Shown here: positions 45,367 to 53,001 of the stretch, one piece after another
How the letters are laid out: each line of letters begins with the position of its first letter
Numbering within the stretch: position 1 is the first letter of the stretch
Assembly: GCA_013823985.1 (NCBI GenBank)
Contig: PNNB01000050.1
Location: 62,001 to 126,000, forward strand
DNA from: Sphingopyxis sp.
GTDB lineage: Bacteria; Pseudomonadota; Alphaproteobacteria; Sphingomonadales; Sphingomonadaceae
Length of the DNA: 64,000 nt
Direction: 5' to 3'
The notes under the pieces: generated by a model
Database searches by the model: none
The model's input: only the letters and a program-made list of their open reading frames with translations
What the model was told of the DNA's origin: nothing
Made by a program: the position numbers and the translations under genes

Positions 45367-45773
45367 GCAATATTCTGGATTCCTTCTTCACCGCCAGCGC
45401 GACGACCAATGGCATTACCGTGCGCGTGGCCCCCAATTACCTCAACGAGCAATCCCAGCCTGCACAGGGGCGGTGGTTCTGGTCCTATCATATCCGGATC
45501 GAAAATCACGGCGACGAGCCTGTGCAACTGCTGACCCGCCATTGGAAAATCACCGATGGCCGTGCGATGGTGAACCATGTCGATGGGGACGGTGTTGTGG
45601 GCGAACAGCCTCTGCTCAACCCCGGCGACAGTCATGACTATGTCTCGGGCTGTCCATTGGGCACGCCAAGCGGGATGATGGAGGGGCAATATCGCTTCAT
45701 CCGTGCCGATGGCAGCACCTTTTTGGCTGAAATCCCGCGTTTCCAACTGCTGGCGCCGGCGACTGCGCGATGA
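45363..45773 (+). CDS. apaG: Co2+/Mg2+ efflux protein ApaG
   Basis: A protein of 136 residues from ATG 45363, chosen since it overlaps the metZ stop in ATGA and starts the family N-terminus. Fibronectin-III-like beta sandwich: ITVRVAPNYLNEQSQP, WFWSYHIRIENHGDEPVQLLTRHWKITDG, and the conserved loop GVVGEQPLLNPGDSHDYVSGCPLGTPSGMMEGQYRF. ApaG affects cobalt resistance in Salmonella, but its biochemistry remains unclear. It overlaps the LysR start by 4 nt. Confidence 0.95.
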   Translation: MSNILDSFFTASATTNGITVRVAPNYLNEQSQPAQGRWFWSYHIRIENHGDEPVQLLTRHWKITDGRAMVNHVDGDGVVGEQPLLNPGDSHDYVSGCPLGTPSGMMEGQYRFIRADGSTFLAEIPRFQLLAPATAR

Positions 45774-46561
45774 AACGGACGCATCTGCCGCTTAATGGTT
45801 TGCGCGTCCTCGACGCAGCCGCGCGGCATTTGAGTTTTACCAAGGCGGCGGATGAGCTGGCCGTCACACCGGCGGCGGTTGGCCAGCAAATCCGTGCGTT
45901 GGAAGATATGCTGGGGGTCGTGCTGTTCCGCCGCACGCCCAAGGGGCTGGAGCTGACCGGTGAAGGCACAGCAGGGCTGGAGGCTTTGCGCCAGGGCTTT
46001 CTGATGTTCGAAGATGCCGTTCGTGCCATGCAGGCGGGGCAGTCGTCCAACTCCCTGACCATAGCGGCCCCGCGCGACTTTACCGCAAAGTGGCTCGCCG
46101 CGCGGCTTGCGAAATTTGGACAGGCGAACCCGGATACCCGCTTCACACTGGTGTCGGCGGACGAAGATATTGATTTTACCGAGGCCAATCTCGATTTGGC
46201 GATCCGCCTGACCGAAGGGCCGGGCGAACATGAAGGCGTGCGCCTTGCCGAAGGGGCCTTTGTTACGGTTGGCGCTCCAGAGGGCGGGGCGGATACACCC
46301 ATAAGCTGGCCGCATTGCCCGGTAGCGGACGGGCTGCCGGCCCTTCGTCTGGCCGATGCCGGACTTGCGATCGATGCGGCGGCCATCGGCCTTGGCCGCG
46401 CAAATGTACCGCATCTGTTGGCAGAGGCCGATTTGGCGGCCGGGCGGGTCAAGGCGTTGGACAATGCGAAAGAAAGCGGACTTGCCTATTGGCTCGTTGC
46501 ACCGCTGCCCCAATGGCGACAGAAAAAGGTGAAAGCGCTGGTCGAAGCGCTCACCGCCTGA
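45770..46561 (+). CDS. LysR-family regulator, GcvA-like
   Basis: A protein of 263 residues, short for the family (about 290-310). The N-terminal winged helix LNGLRVLDAAARHLSFTKAADELAVTPAAVGQQIRALEDMLGVVLFRRTPKGLELTGEG resembles GcvA-type activators. The effector-binding half is trimmed but keeps TIAAPRDFTAKWLAARLAKF and the C-terminal region LPALRLADAGLAIDAAAIGL. It is translationally coupled to apaG. Target genes unknown; the metZ-apaG genes upstream are candidates. Confidence 0.9.
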   Translation: MKRTHLPLNGLRVLDAAARHLSFTKAADELAVTPAAVGQQIRALEDMLGVVLFRRTPKGLELTGEGTAGLEALRQGFLMFEDAVRAMQAGQSSNSLTIAAPRDFTAKWLAARLAKFGQANPDTRFTLVSADEDIDFTEANLDLAIRLTEGPGEHEGVRLAEGAFVTVGAPEGGADTPISWPHCPVADGLPALRLADAGLAIDAAAIGLGRANVPHLLAEADLAAGRVKALDNAKESGLAYWLVAPLPQWRQKKVKALVEALTA

Positions 46562-46582
46562 TCCGGCATTTGCTGCCTTAAA

Positions 46583-47881
46583 TCAGTCCGCAACGCTGTC
46601 CAGCAACCGGCCCATCAACGCGGCGAAGGCGTCGTTCTGCACCTCTTTCGTCGCGTCATTCCAGCTTCCGGTGATGACATACCAGTCACCTGCTTTCGAC
46701 TGTGCCAGGAAGCTCATGGAGATGACACCGGGTTCGGAACCGCCCTTATAGCCCAGATACTGCCATTTATTCGCGGACGCAGGCGCAACGCCTTTGTTGA
46801 CGGCCATCACATCGAGTGCCGTCTGGCTTCCGGTCTGGCGAATATTGCCGATCAGATTGGCGATGTCGGAAGGAGAGGCGAACCATTCGATGCTGTCGAT
46901 GGCGACCGGACCCGAACCCAGATTCACCAGATCCACCCGCTCAAAGCTGAGTGCCGCGGCCTCTTTCTCGAGTATGTTGCGTTGTTCCGCTTCGTTGGCT
47001 TTCTGAAAGCGGGTGCGCAACTCCGCATTGCTCTTCAGCGCAAAAGCTTCGACCGTGGTCAGCATGGGCAGCGCCTTGTCGGGATCGCTATGCCCGATGG
47101 TGGCAAGCTTCCGCTCCACGGCATCGCGGCCGAGGACCCGGATCAACGCATCGGTCGACGCATTGTCGCTGGACGAAATCATCCACGTTGCCAGCGTTTG
47201 CAAGGTTACCGGTGTGTTCCGGGGCCAGTTCATCGTGGCGCTGGACGAATGGCTGTTGGCCAGAATGGGAACGACGTCGGACCAGCTGCGGCGACCCGCC
47301 TGAACTTGGGAGGCGAGCTCGGCCAGCACATAGAGTTTGAAGGTCGAGGCAATCGCAAATTGCTGTCCCGTGGCGCGTCCGGCTATTTGTGTCCGCCGTC
47401 CGTCCGCGCCGATTTTTTCGACCAGATATCCCGCTTTCCCCGGCAATGCCGAAAATGCGGCATCAATTTTAGCGGGACTGTCCCCCTTCACATCGAAGCC
47501 TGTGATCAGCAAGCCGACGACTTTATGGGGCGCGGATGGTTCGACCGAGATTTGTGCGGTCGCGATGGCTTTTTCATATTCGATTTTGATTGTGGCGCTG
47601 TTCTGCCCCTGGGGTTCGACCGAGATGACCTTCAACGGTTTGCCATGTTCGGCGATTAACTGGTCGGATACCAATTTAAGTTGGGCAGCGGGGATCGCAG
47701 CCAAAAAGCTCGGCGCGAAAAACACATCATAGGAGAGTGTCCCGGCGAGCACCGCGGGAAGCTGTTCGATGCGCAGGTCCATCGGCTTTGCCGGGGAGGC
47801 TTCGGCCTTTGCGGGCGTCTGTGCAGTGACAGCCGGGCAGTGCAGGGTGGCGAGCGAAAGCAGGAGTATCCATTTTTTCAT
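46583..47881 (-). CDS. Class-A beta-lactamase-like serine hydrolase with N-terminal domain
   Basis: A protein of 432 residues. A signal peptide (MKKWILLLSLATLHCPAVTA) is followed by an NTF2-like or DUF3887-like domain (about 35-130) and a penicillin-recognising domain. The active-site motifs are present: STFK (Ser179-Lys182), SDN (238-240) and KGG (379-381, in place of KTG). No clear ExxLN omega-loop glutamate can be seen, so efficient beta-lactam hydrolysis is doubtful. It may be a peptidase or esterase of the same superfamily. It is convergent with the LysR gene. Confidence 0.85.
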   Translation of the reverse strand: MKKWILLLSLATLHCPAVTAQTPAKAEASPAKPMDLRIEQLPAVLAGTLSYDVFFAPSFLAAIPAAQLKLVSDQLIAEHGKPLKVISVEPQGQNSATIKIEYEKAIATAQISVEPSAPHKVVGLLITGFDVKGDSPAKIDAAFSALPGKAGYLVEKIGADGRRTQIAGRATGQQFAIASTFKLYVLAELASQVQAGRRSWSDVVPILANSHSSSATMNWPRNTPVTLQTLATWMISSSDNASTDALIRVLGRDAVERKLATIGHSDPDKALPMLTTVEAFALKSNAELRTRFQKANEAEQRNILEKEAAALSFERVDLVNLGSGPVAIDSIEWFASPSDIANLIGNIRQTGSQTALDVMAVNKGVAPASANKWQYLGYKGGSEPGVISMSFLAQSKAGDWYVITGSWNDATKEVQNDAFAALMGRLLDSVAD

Positions 47882-47921
47882 GCGTTATCTCCTATGATAG
47901 CGGACAAGGCACCAAATTCCC

Positions 47922-49910
47922 TCAGGCGTCAATCGCCTCCTCGTCAAGCTGGGCGGCATTGTCCTGAATGAAGTTAAAACGGTGCTCCGGATTTTTGCCC
48001 ATCAGACGGTCGACCAGATCCGTCACCGCCGCGCGCCGTTCATATTCGTGCGGCAGGGTAATGCGGATGAGCGATCGGCTTTTCGGGTCCATCGTCGTTT
48101 CGCGCAACTGGTTGGGGTTCATTTCGCCCAGACCCTTAAAGCGGCCCACGTCGACCTTTTTATTCTTGAACACGGTCGCTTCCAATTCGGCGCGATGTGC
48201 GTCGTCGGCGGCGTAGACGCTCTGGCTGCCATGCGTCAGGCGATAGAGCGGCGGGCGCGCCAGAAACAGATGCCCTGCCTTCACAATTTCGGGCATTTCC
48301 TGAAAGAAGAAAGTCATCAGCAAGGTCGCGATATGCGCGCCGTCGACATCGGCATCGGTCATGATGATGATGCGTTCATAGCGCAGATTGTCGGGATTGC
48401 AGTCTTTACGCACGCCACATCCCAGCGCGAGCTGCAGGTCGGCGATTTCATTATTGGCGCGAATTTTGTCTGCCGTGGCGGATGCCACGTTCAGGATTTT
48501 ACCCCGGATCGGCAAAATCGCCTGCGTCTTGCGGTCGCGCGCCTGCTTTGCGCTGCCACCGGCGCTGTCGCCTTCGACGATGAACAATTCGGTCCCGGTC
48601 GGGTCATCCGACGCACAATCGGTCAACTTGCCGGGCAGCCGCACTTTGCGCCCCGATGTTGCCGTCTTGCGCTTGACCTCGCGCTCGGCCTTGCGGCGGA
48701 GGCGGTCGTCCACCTTCTCCAAGATGAAGCCCATCAAGGCTTTGCCGCGTTCCATATTGTCCGTCAGGAAATGGTCAAAATGGTCGCGGATCGCGTTTTC
48801 AACCAGACGCGTTGCCTCGGGCGAGGTCAGCCGGTCCTTTGTCTGGCTCTGGAATTGCGGATTCCGGATGAAGACCGACAGCATCAGTTCGGCTTCGTTG
48901 AAAATATCTTCGGCCGTGATCTGCGCGGCTTTCTTCTGGCCGACCAGTTCGCCAAAGGCGCGCAAGCCTTTGGTCAAAGCCGACCGAACGCCCGCTTCAT
49001 GTGTTCCGCCATCGGGCGTCGGGATGGTGTTACAATACCAGCTATAGGCACCGTCGGAATAGAGCGGCCATGAAATCGCCCATTCGACGCGGCCCTGGCT
49101 GTCCGGAAAATCCTGCGTTCCGGCAAAGAAGTCGGTGGTGGCACAGGCGCGTGTGCCGAGTTGTTCGCGCAGATGGTCGGACAGACCGCCCGGAAACTGG
49201 AACACGGCCTCCGCCGGGACGTCAGCGCTTGCCAGTTCGGGATCGCAGCGCCAGCGGATTTCGACGCCCGCGAACAAATAGGCCTTGGATCGCGCAAGGC
49301 GGAAAAGTCGTGCTGGTTTGAATTTCGCATCGGGGCCGAAAATTTCGGTATCGGGCGTAAAGGCGGTGGTCGTTCCGCGCCGGTTGGGCGTCGGGCCAAG
49401 TTCTTCCAGCGGGCCGAGTGGCAAACCGCGTGCAAAACGTTGGCGGTAAAGTTGTTTGTTGCGCGCGACCTCAATAACGGTGTCGGTCGACAGCGCGTTC
49501 ACCACCGAAACGCCGACCCCGTGCAGACCGCCCGATGTGGCGTAAGCTTTGTCGGAAAATTTACCGCCCGAATGGAGCGTGGTCAGAATAACCTCGAGCG
49601 CCGATTTGTCGGGGAATTTCGGATGCGGATCGACAGGGATGCCGCGCCCATTGTCGGTGATCGTAAGCCGGTTCCCGACGCCAAGATGCACCTCGATGCG
49701 GTTGGCGTGTCCGGCAACCGCCTCGTCCATCGAGTTGTCCAGCACTTCGGATGCAAGATGATGGAGCGCACGTTCATCGACGCCGCCGATATACATGCCG
49801 GGCCGGCGCCGGACAGGCTCCAGACCTTCCAGCACCTCAATGGCTGAAGCGTCATATTCGTTGGAGGCGGCGGTTGCTGCGGCGCTGCCACCAAAAAGAT
49901 CATCACTCAT
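47922..49910 (-). CDS. parE: DNA topoisomerase IV subunit B
   Basis: The ATPase subunit of topoisomerase IV, which decatenates daughter chromosomes; 662 residues. GHKL ATPase motifs: LDNSMDEAVAGHA, TDNGRGIPVDPHPKF, LHSGGKFSDKAY and GGLHGVGVSVVNALS. The toprim domain shows IVEGDSAGGSAKQARDRKTQAILPIRGKILNV and IMTDADVDGAHI. The C-terminus RFKGLGEMNPNQLRETTMDP closes it. Its length and lack of the GyrB insert favour ParE over GyrB. The parC gene is not in the window. Confidence 0.95.
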   Translation of the reverse strand: MSDDLFGGSAAATAASNEYDASAIEVLEGLEPVRRRPGMYIGGVDERALHHLASEVLDNSMDEAVAGHANRIEVHLGVGNRLTITDNGRGIPVDPHPKFPDKSALEVILTTLHSGGKFSDKAYATSGGLHGVGVSVVNALSTDTVIEVARNKQLYRQRFARGLPLGPLEELGPTPNRRGTTTAFTPDTEIFGPDAKFKPARLFRLARSKAYLFAGVEIRWRCDPELASADVPAEAVFQFPGGLSDHLREQLGTRACATTDFFAGTQDFPDSQGRVEWAISWPLYSDGAYSWYCNTIPTPDGGTHEAGVRSALTKGLRAFGELVGQKKAAQITAEDIFNEAELMLSVFIRNPQFQSQTKDRLTSPEATRLVENAIRDHFDHFLTDNMERGKALMGFILEKVDDRLRRKAEREVKRKTATSGRKVRLPGKLTDCASDDPTGTELFIVEGDSAGGSAKQARDRKTQAILPIRGKILNVASATADKIRANNEIADLQLALGCGVRKDCNPDNLRYERIIIMTDADVDGAHIATLLMTFFFQEMPEIVKAGHLFLARPPLYRLTHGSQSVYAADDAHRAELEATVFKNKKVDVGRFKGLGEMNPNQLRETTMDPKSRSLIRITLPHEYERRAAVTDLVDRLMGKNPEHRFNFIQDNAAQLDEEAIDA

Positions 49911-49984
49911 GCGAACGCTATAAGACGCGCGGAGTCAGCGGCGCAAGCACCGTCTAACTTTGCCCACAGGAAATGTGCGAAGGA

Positions 49985-50647
49985 TTAACGGACGCGCGGG
50001 CCGCCGAACGGCATGGGCGGCGGCGGACGACGGACACCACGTGGCAGCTGCGCCTGATAGGCACGTCCACAATGTTCGACGCAATAGGGAAAACCGGGGT
50101 TCACAGCCTCTCCGCAGAAATGGAAATCCGCTTCACCCGGATGTCCCAGGGGCCACCGGCACACCCGCTCGTTCAGATCGAGCAGCGAGGTCTTGTCGGC
50201 CATTTCGGGGCTTGGCTTTGCAGGCACCAGACGGCGCGGCGGGGCAGGCGGAATAGGTGCCTGCTGATCGCCGGGTCCCTGACGCATGAACCCGCCGGGG
50301 CCGATCGAAACGATACGCGGCATCGAGGATGCCGGGCGTTCTGCAGGCGCTTCGCCCGATGCCGGAGCAGCGTCGGCGGCACGTGGTGCCGGTGCCGAAG
50401 GTGCAACGCGGGGCTTGGCCACGGCAGCCGCAACGGGTTTCGCGGGCGCTGCCTTTTTGGGCGCTGCCTTTTTCTCGGGCTCATTGGCCTTGACGGGCGA
50501 GGGGCGCGATTTCAGGCCCAGACGGTGTGCCTTGCCGATAACCGCGTTGCGCGAAACACCGCCCAATTCGTCGGCGATCTGACTCGCGGTGAGCCCTTTT
50601 TCCCAAAGGTTCTTCAATTGGTCGATCCGCTGGTCAGTCCAGGACAT
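49985..50647 (-). CDS. gcrA: Cell cycle regulator GcrA
   Basis: A protein of 220 residues from ATG 50647 (MSWTDQRID); a longer frame upstream is rejected because the DNA-binding domain begins here. N-terminal helix-turn-helix SWTDQRIDQLKNLWEKGLTASQIADELGGVSRNAVIGKAHRLGL, Ala/Pro-rich linker, then the Cys-containing C-terminal sigma70-interacting part CRWPLGHPGEADFHFCGEAVNPGFPYC. GcrA drives cell-cycle genes at CcrM-methylated GANTC promoters and is a marker of alphaproteobacteria. Confidence 0.97.
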   Translation of the reverse strand: MSWTDQRIDQLKNLWEKGLTASQIADELGGVSRNAVIGKAHRLGLKSRPSPVKANEPEKKAAPKKAAPAKPVAAAVAKPRVAPSAPAPRAADAAPASGEAPAERPASSMPRIVSIGPGGFMRQGPGDQQAPIPPAPPRRLVPAKPSPEMADKTSLLDLNERVCRWPLGHPGEADFHFCGEAVNPGFPYCVEHCGRAYQAQLPRGVRRPPPPMPFGGPRVR

Positions 50648-50687
50648 AAATGCTTTCCCAAATTCTAAAATATATTGCCGCTTCGCT

Positions 50688-50701
50688 GGCGCAATTGCGC
50701 C
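50688..50701. promoter_or_regulatory. Perfect 14-bp palindrome between gcrA and an ABC permease gene
   Basis: GGCGCAATTGCGCC is self-complementary. It lies 41 nt upstream of gcrA and 38 nt upstream of the divergent permease start, near where promoter -35 elements should be; the minus strand has a TATATT-like -10 between it and gcrA. A dimeric regulator site is plausible, unproven. Confidence 0.4.
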
Positions 50702-50738
50702 TTGCGGTTCAAGCTGCAAGCCGATAGTCGATTGCGCG

Positions 50739-51596
50739 ATGAGTATCCACCAAAAAACCGCACAAGGCCCAGATAGGGACTCGACGCCCATCGTTCAACT
50801 GCCCGATGGTGTCCGCATGATCCGCCACGTCAACTGGATCGGCCTCAAGACGCTCTATATGAAGGAAGTGCGCCGGTTTTTTAAGGTGCAGTTGCAGACG
50901 ATCTGGGCGCCGGCAATCACCACCCTGCTGTATCTGATCATTTTCACGGTCGCTTTGGGCACCGTCAAGCCCACGGTGCTGGGTGTATCCTTCGCGGATT
51001 TCATCGCGCCGGGTCTCATTATCATGGGCATGATGCAAAATGCCTTTGCCAATTCGAGCTTTTCGCTTCTGGTCGGCAAGATTCAGGGCACCATTGTCGA
51101 TTATCTGATGCCGCCGCTCTCTAACGCGGAGGTTTTGGCGGCGCTCACGGCGGCTGCGGTCACGCGCGCCTTTCTTGTGGGCGGCACTATCTGGCTGGCG
51201 ATGGCGCTTTGGCCAGGCGTGAACGTAACTCCGGCGCATTTCTGGGCTGTGCTGTGGTTCGGCCTGATGGGATCAATGCTCCTCGCGCTGATCGGCGTCA
51301 TGACGTCAATCTGGGCCGAAAAGTTCGACCATGCTGCGGCGATCTCCAATTTCGTGGTCGCGCCGGCTGCGCTTTTGTCCGGGACCTTCTATTCGGTCGA
51401 CAAACTGTCTCCGACTTTTCAGGTGATTAGCCACGCCAATCCGTTCTTCTATGCGATCTCCGGATTTCGCTATGGCTTTATCGGCAGCGCCGACAGTCCG
51501 GTCGAATTCGGCGCCCTTCTCCTGCTCGGCATCAATGTGGTGCTGGCACTGATTTGCTATCTTTTGCTACGCTCCGGCTGGAAACTGCGCGCCTAA
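50739..51596 (+). CDS. ABC-2 type transporter permease
   Basis: A membrane protein of 285 residues from ATG 50739 with six hydrophobic helices: a cytosolic N-terminus, TIWAPAITTLLYLIIFTVALG, LIIMGMMQNAFANSSFSLLVGK, HFWAVLWFGLMGSMLLALIGVMTSIWAEK, and the ABC-2 signature ISNFVVAPAALLSGTFYSVDKLSP...ANPFFYAISGFRYGF. An ABC-2 permease would need a separate ATPase subunit; none is adjacent. The family exports polysaccharides, lipids or drugs; the substrate is unknown. Confidence 0.9.
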   Translation: MSIHQKTAQGPDRDSTPIVQLPDGVRMIRHVNWIGLKTLYMKEVRRFFKVQLQTIWAPAITTLLYLIIFTVALGTVKPTVLGVSFADFIAPGLIIMGMMQNAFANSSFSLLVGKIQGTIVDYLMPPLSNAEVLAALTAAAVTRAFLVGGTIWLAMALWPGVNVTPAHFWAVLWFGLMGSMLLALIGVMTSIWAEKFDHAAAISNFVVAPAALLSGTFYSVDKLSPTFQVISHANPFFYAISGFRYGFIGSADSPVEFGALLLLGINVVLALICYLLLRSGWKLRA

Positions 51597-51641
51597 ATTT
51601 CGGGCGCTTTTTGCCGTTTCCTCTTGGATGGAGGGGGCAAA

Positions 51642-51905
51642 ATGATCAAAGCTGCATTGGCAAAGCTGCAACATCGTTGCGAACGGCTTACATCGATACT
51701 TGCATTCGGAACGGCGACCGAAATTAGTGCCGCCCGCGAATTGTTGCGGCAATCGCTGGTCGAGCTCTATCAGCTCGGCTACTGGCGGGAACAGCCGGAC
51801 CAATTCAAGCGCCATATGCGCCTGTTTCGGGCCAGCAGTTCCAATCAGTTCAGCGTGCCGGCGTCCATGTCTGCGCCTGACAGAAGGGGCCGATACATCC
51901 CTTGA
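51642..51905 (+). CDS. Small protein of unknown function
   Basis: A protein of 87 residues from ATG 51642 with GGAGGGGG a few bases upstream, which makes translation likely. The central part is helical and basic (AALAKLQHRCERLTSILAFGTATEISAARELLRQSLVELYQLGYWREQPDQFKRHMR). No recognised domain, signal or membrane helix. Its last 56 nt overlap the end of the convergent DUF2147 gene, which is tight even for this genome. Confidence 0.55.
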   Translation: MIKAALAKLQHRCERLTSILAFGTATEISAARELLRQSLVELYQLGYWREQPDQFKRHMRLFRASSSNQFSVPASMSAPDRRGRYIP

Positions 51906-52272
51906 CCACCAGGTTGCCCGATTTGCCTTTGTAGATCACCGACCGGTAGGTTTTGCCGGATTTGGGATCGTAAATCTGGCCCTTCCATTCGTCGCCTGCG
52001 GCTTTGAAACCGGTCAATATATTCATGCCCAGCAAGGTCCGGCTGCGCAGCGCTTTATTCGGATTGTTGACATCCTTTTGTCCCACACCATTGGGCGGCG
52101 GAACGAGAAACTTGGCGAGCTTACCGCAGAGGGTTGCGCCGCATTCGTAAATTTCGACCACGCCGTCTTTGCTTTGGGTGGTCCAGCGGCCTGTGACGGG
52201 TGCTGCCGCCTGTACCGACACAGATAGAAAACCTAAGGCAATCAATGCCGCAGATGATTTGGGAAACGCCAT
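51850..52272 (-). CDS. DUF2147 family exported protein
   Basis: A protein of 140 residues from ATG 52272 with a signal peptide (AFPKSSAALIALGFLSVSVQAAA). The DUF2147 domain is recognisable: VTGRWTTQSKDGVVEIYECGATLCGKLAKFL, LLGMNILTGFKAAGDEWKGQIYDPKSGKTYRSVIYK and the C-terminal GNLVVKGCIGPFCQAQTW. It appears to be a small beta-barrel-like periplasmic protein whose role is unknown. The start overlaps no other gene; its end runs into the small plus-strand gene. Confidence 0.85.
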   Translation of the reverse strand: MAFPKSSAALIALGFLSVSVQAAAPVTGRWTTQSKDGVVEIYECGATLCGKLAKFLVPPPNGVGQKDVNNPNKALRSRTLLGMNILTGFKAAGDEWKGQIYDPKSGKTYRSVIYKGKSGNLVVKGCIGPFCQAQTWTPAR

Positions 52273-52365
52273 AAACTCTCCTCGAACTGGTGCCATTACC
52301 ATAACGCGCAATCATGTTGCCGCAATGCTTTTGCCTTTTGAAGACATCATGCTAACCCGATTTGC

Positions 52366-53001
52366 ATGACAGAAATCATTCTTTTCGATTACTGGCGCTC
52401 GTCTGCCAGCTACCGTGTTCGCATCGCTCTCAACCTAAAGGGCGTCAACTACACTTCGGTTCCCACCAGTTTGCTGGAAGGGCAACATAGAGCGCCCGAA
52501 TATGTGGCGCGTAACCCCCAGGGCTTTGTGCCCATGCTGTCCATCGACGGTCATGATCTGACGCAGAGCCTCGCTATTATCGACTATCTCGATGCGCATT
52601 ATCCGGACCCTGCCATGGTGTCGTCGAACCCGGCGGACAGGGCGAAGACGCTGGCCCAGGCGTTGATCATCGCTGCGGACATTCATCCGGTGAACAATCT
52701 GCGCATTCTCAAATATCTCAAAGACGAACTGGGCCAAAGCCAGGAGGCGATCGATAGCTGGTATCGCCACTGGATTGTCGAAGGGTTCACGGCCTTGGAG
52801 GCTATGGCCCCCGAAGATGGTCTTTTTGGCGGCGATTTGCCCAATTTGGCGGATGTCTGTCTCGTCCCGCAAATGGCCAATGCGCGGCGATTTGCCACGC
52901 CGCTTGAGGCCTTCCCCCGGCTGGTGAGGATCGATGCGGCGTTGACGCAAATGCCGGCATTTATGGCAGCGCATCCGGATGCGGTGAATCCCGACGCATG
53001 A
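52366..53001 (+). CDS. maiA: Maleylacetoacetate isomerase
   Basis: Zeta-class glutathione transferase of 211 residues that isomerises maleylacetoacetate to fumarylacetoacetate in tyrosine catabolism. The N-terminus has LFDYWRSSASYRVRIALNLKGVNY, with the SSxSxRVR catalytic pattern, then VARNPQGFVPMLSIDGHDLTQSLAIIDYLD for glutathione. The C-terminal helical domain includes LPNLADVCLVPQMANARRF. First gene of a run with a TonB receptor, MarR, hppD and, after a divergent peptidase gene, fahA. Stop overlaps the receptor start. Confidence 0.94.
   Translation: MTEIILFDYWRSSASYRVRIALNLKGVNYTSVPTSLLEGQHRAPEYVARNPQGFVPMLSIDGHDLTQSLAIIDYLDAHYPDPAMVSSNPADRAKTLAQALIIAADIHPVNNLRILKYLKDELGQSQEAIDSWYRHWIVEGFTALEAMAPEDGLFGGDLPNLADVCLVPQMANARRFATPLEAFPRLVRIDAALTQMPAFMAAHPDAVNPDA

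Noticed and set aside
50648..50791. Longer N-terminus for GcrA
   Set aside because: The GcrA DNA-binding domain begins with MSWTDQRID at 50647, as in other members.
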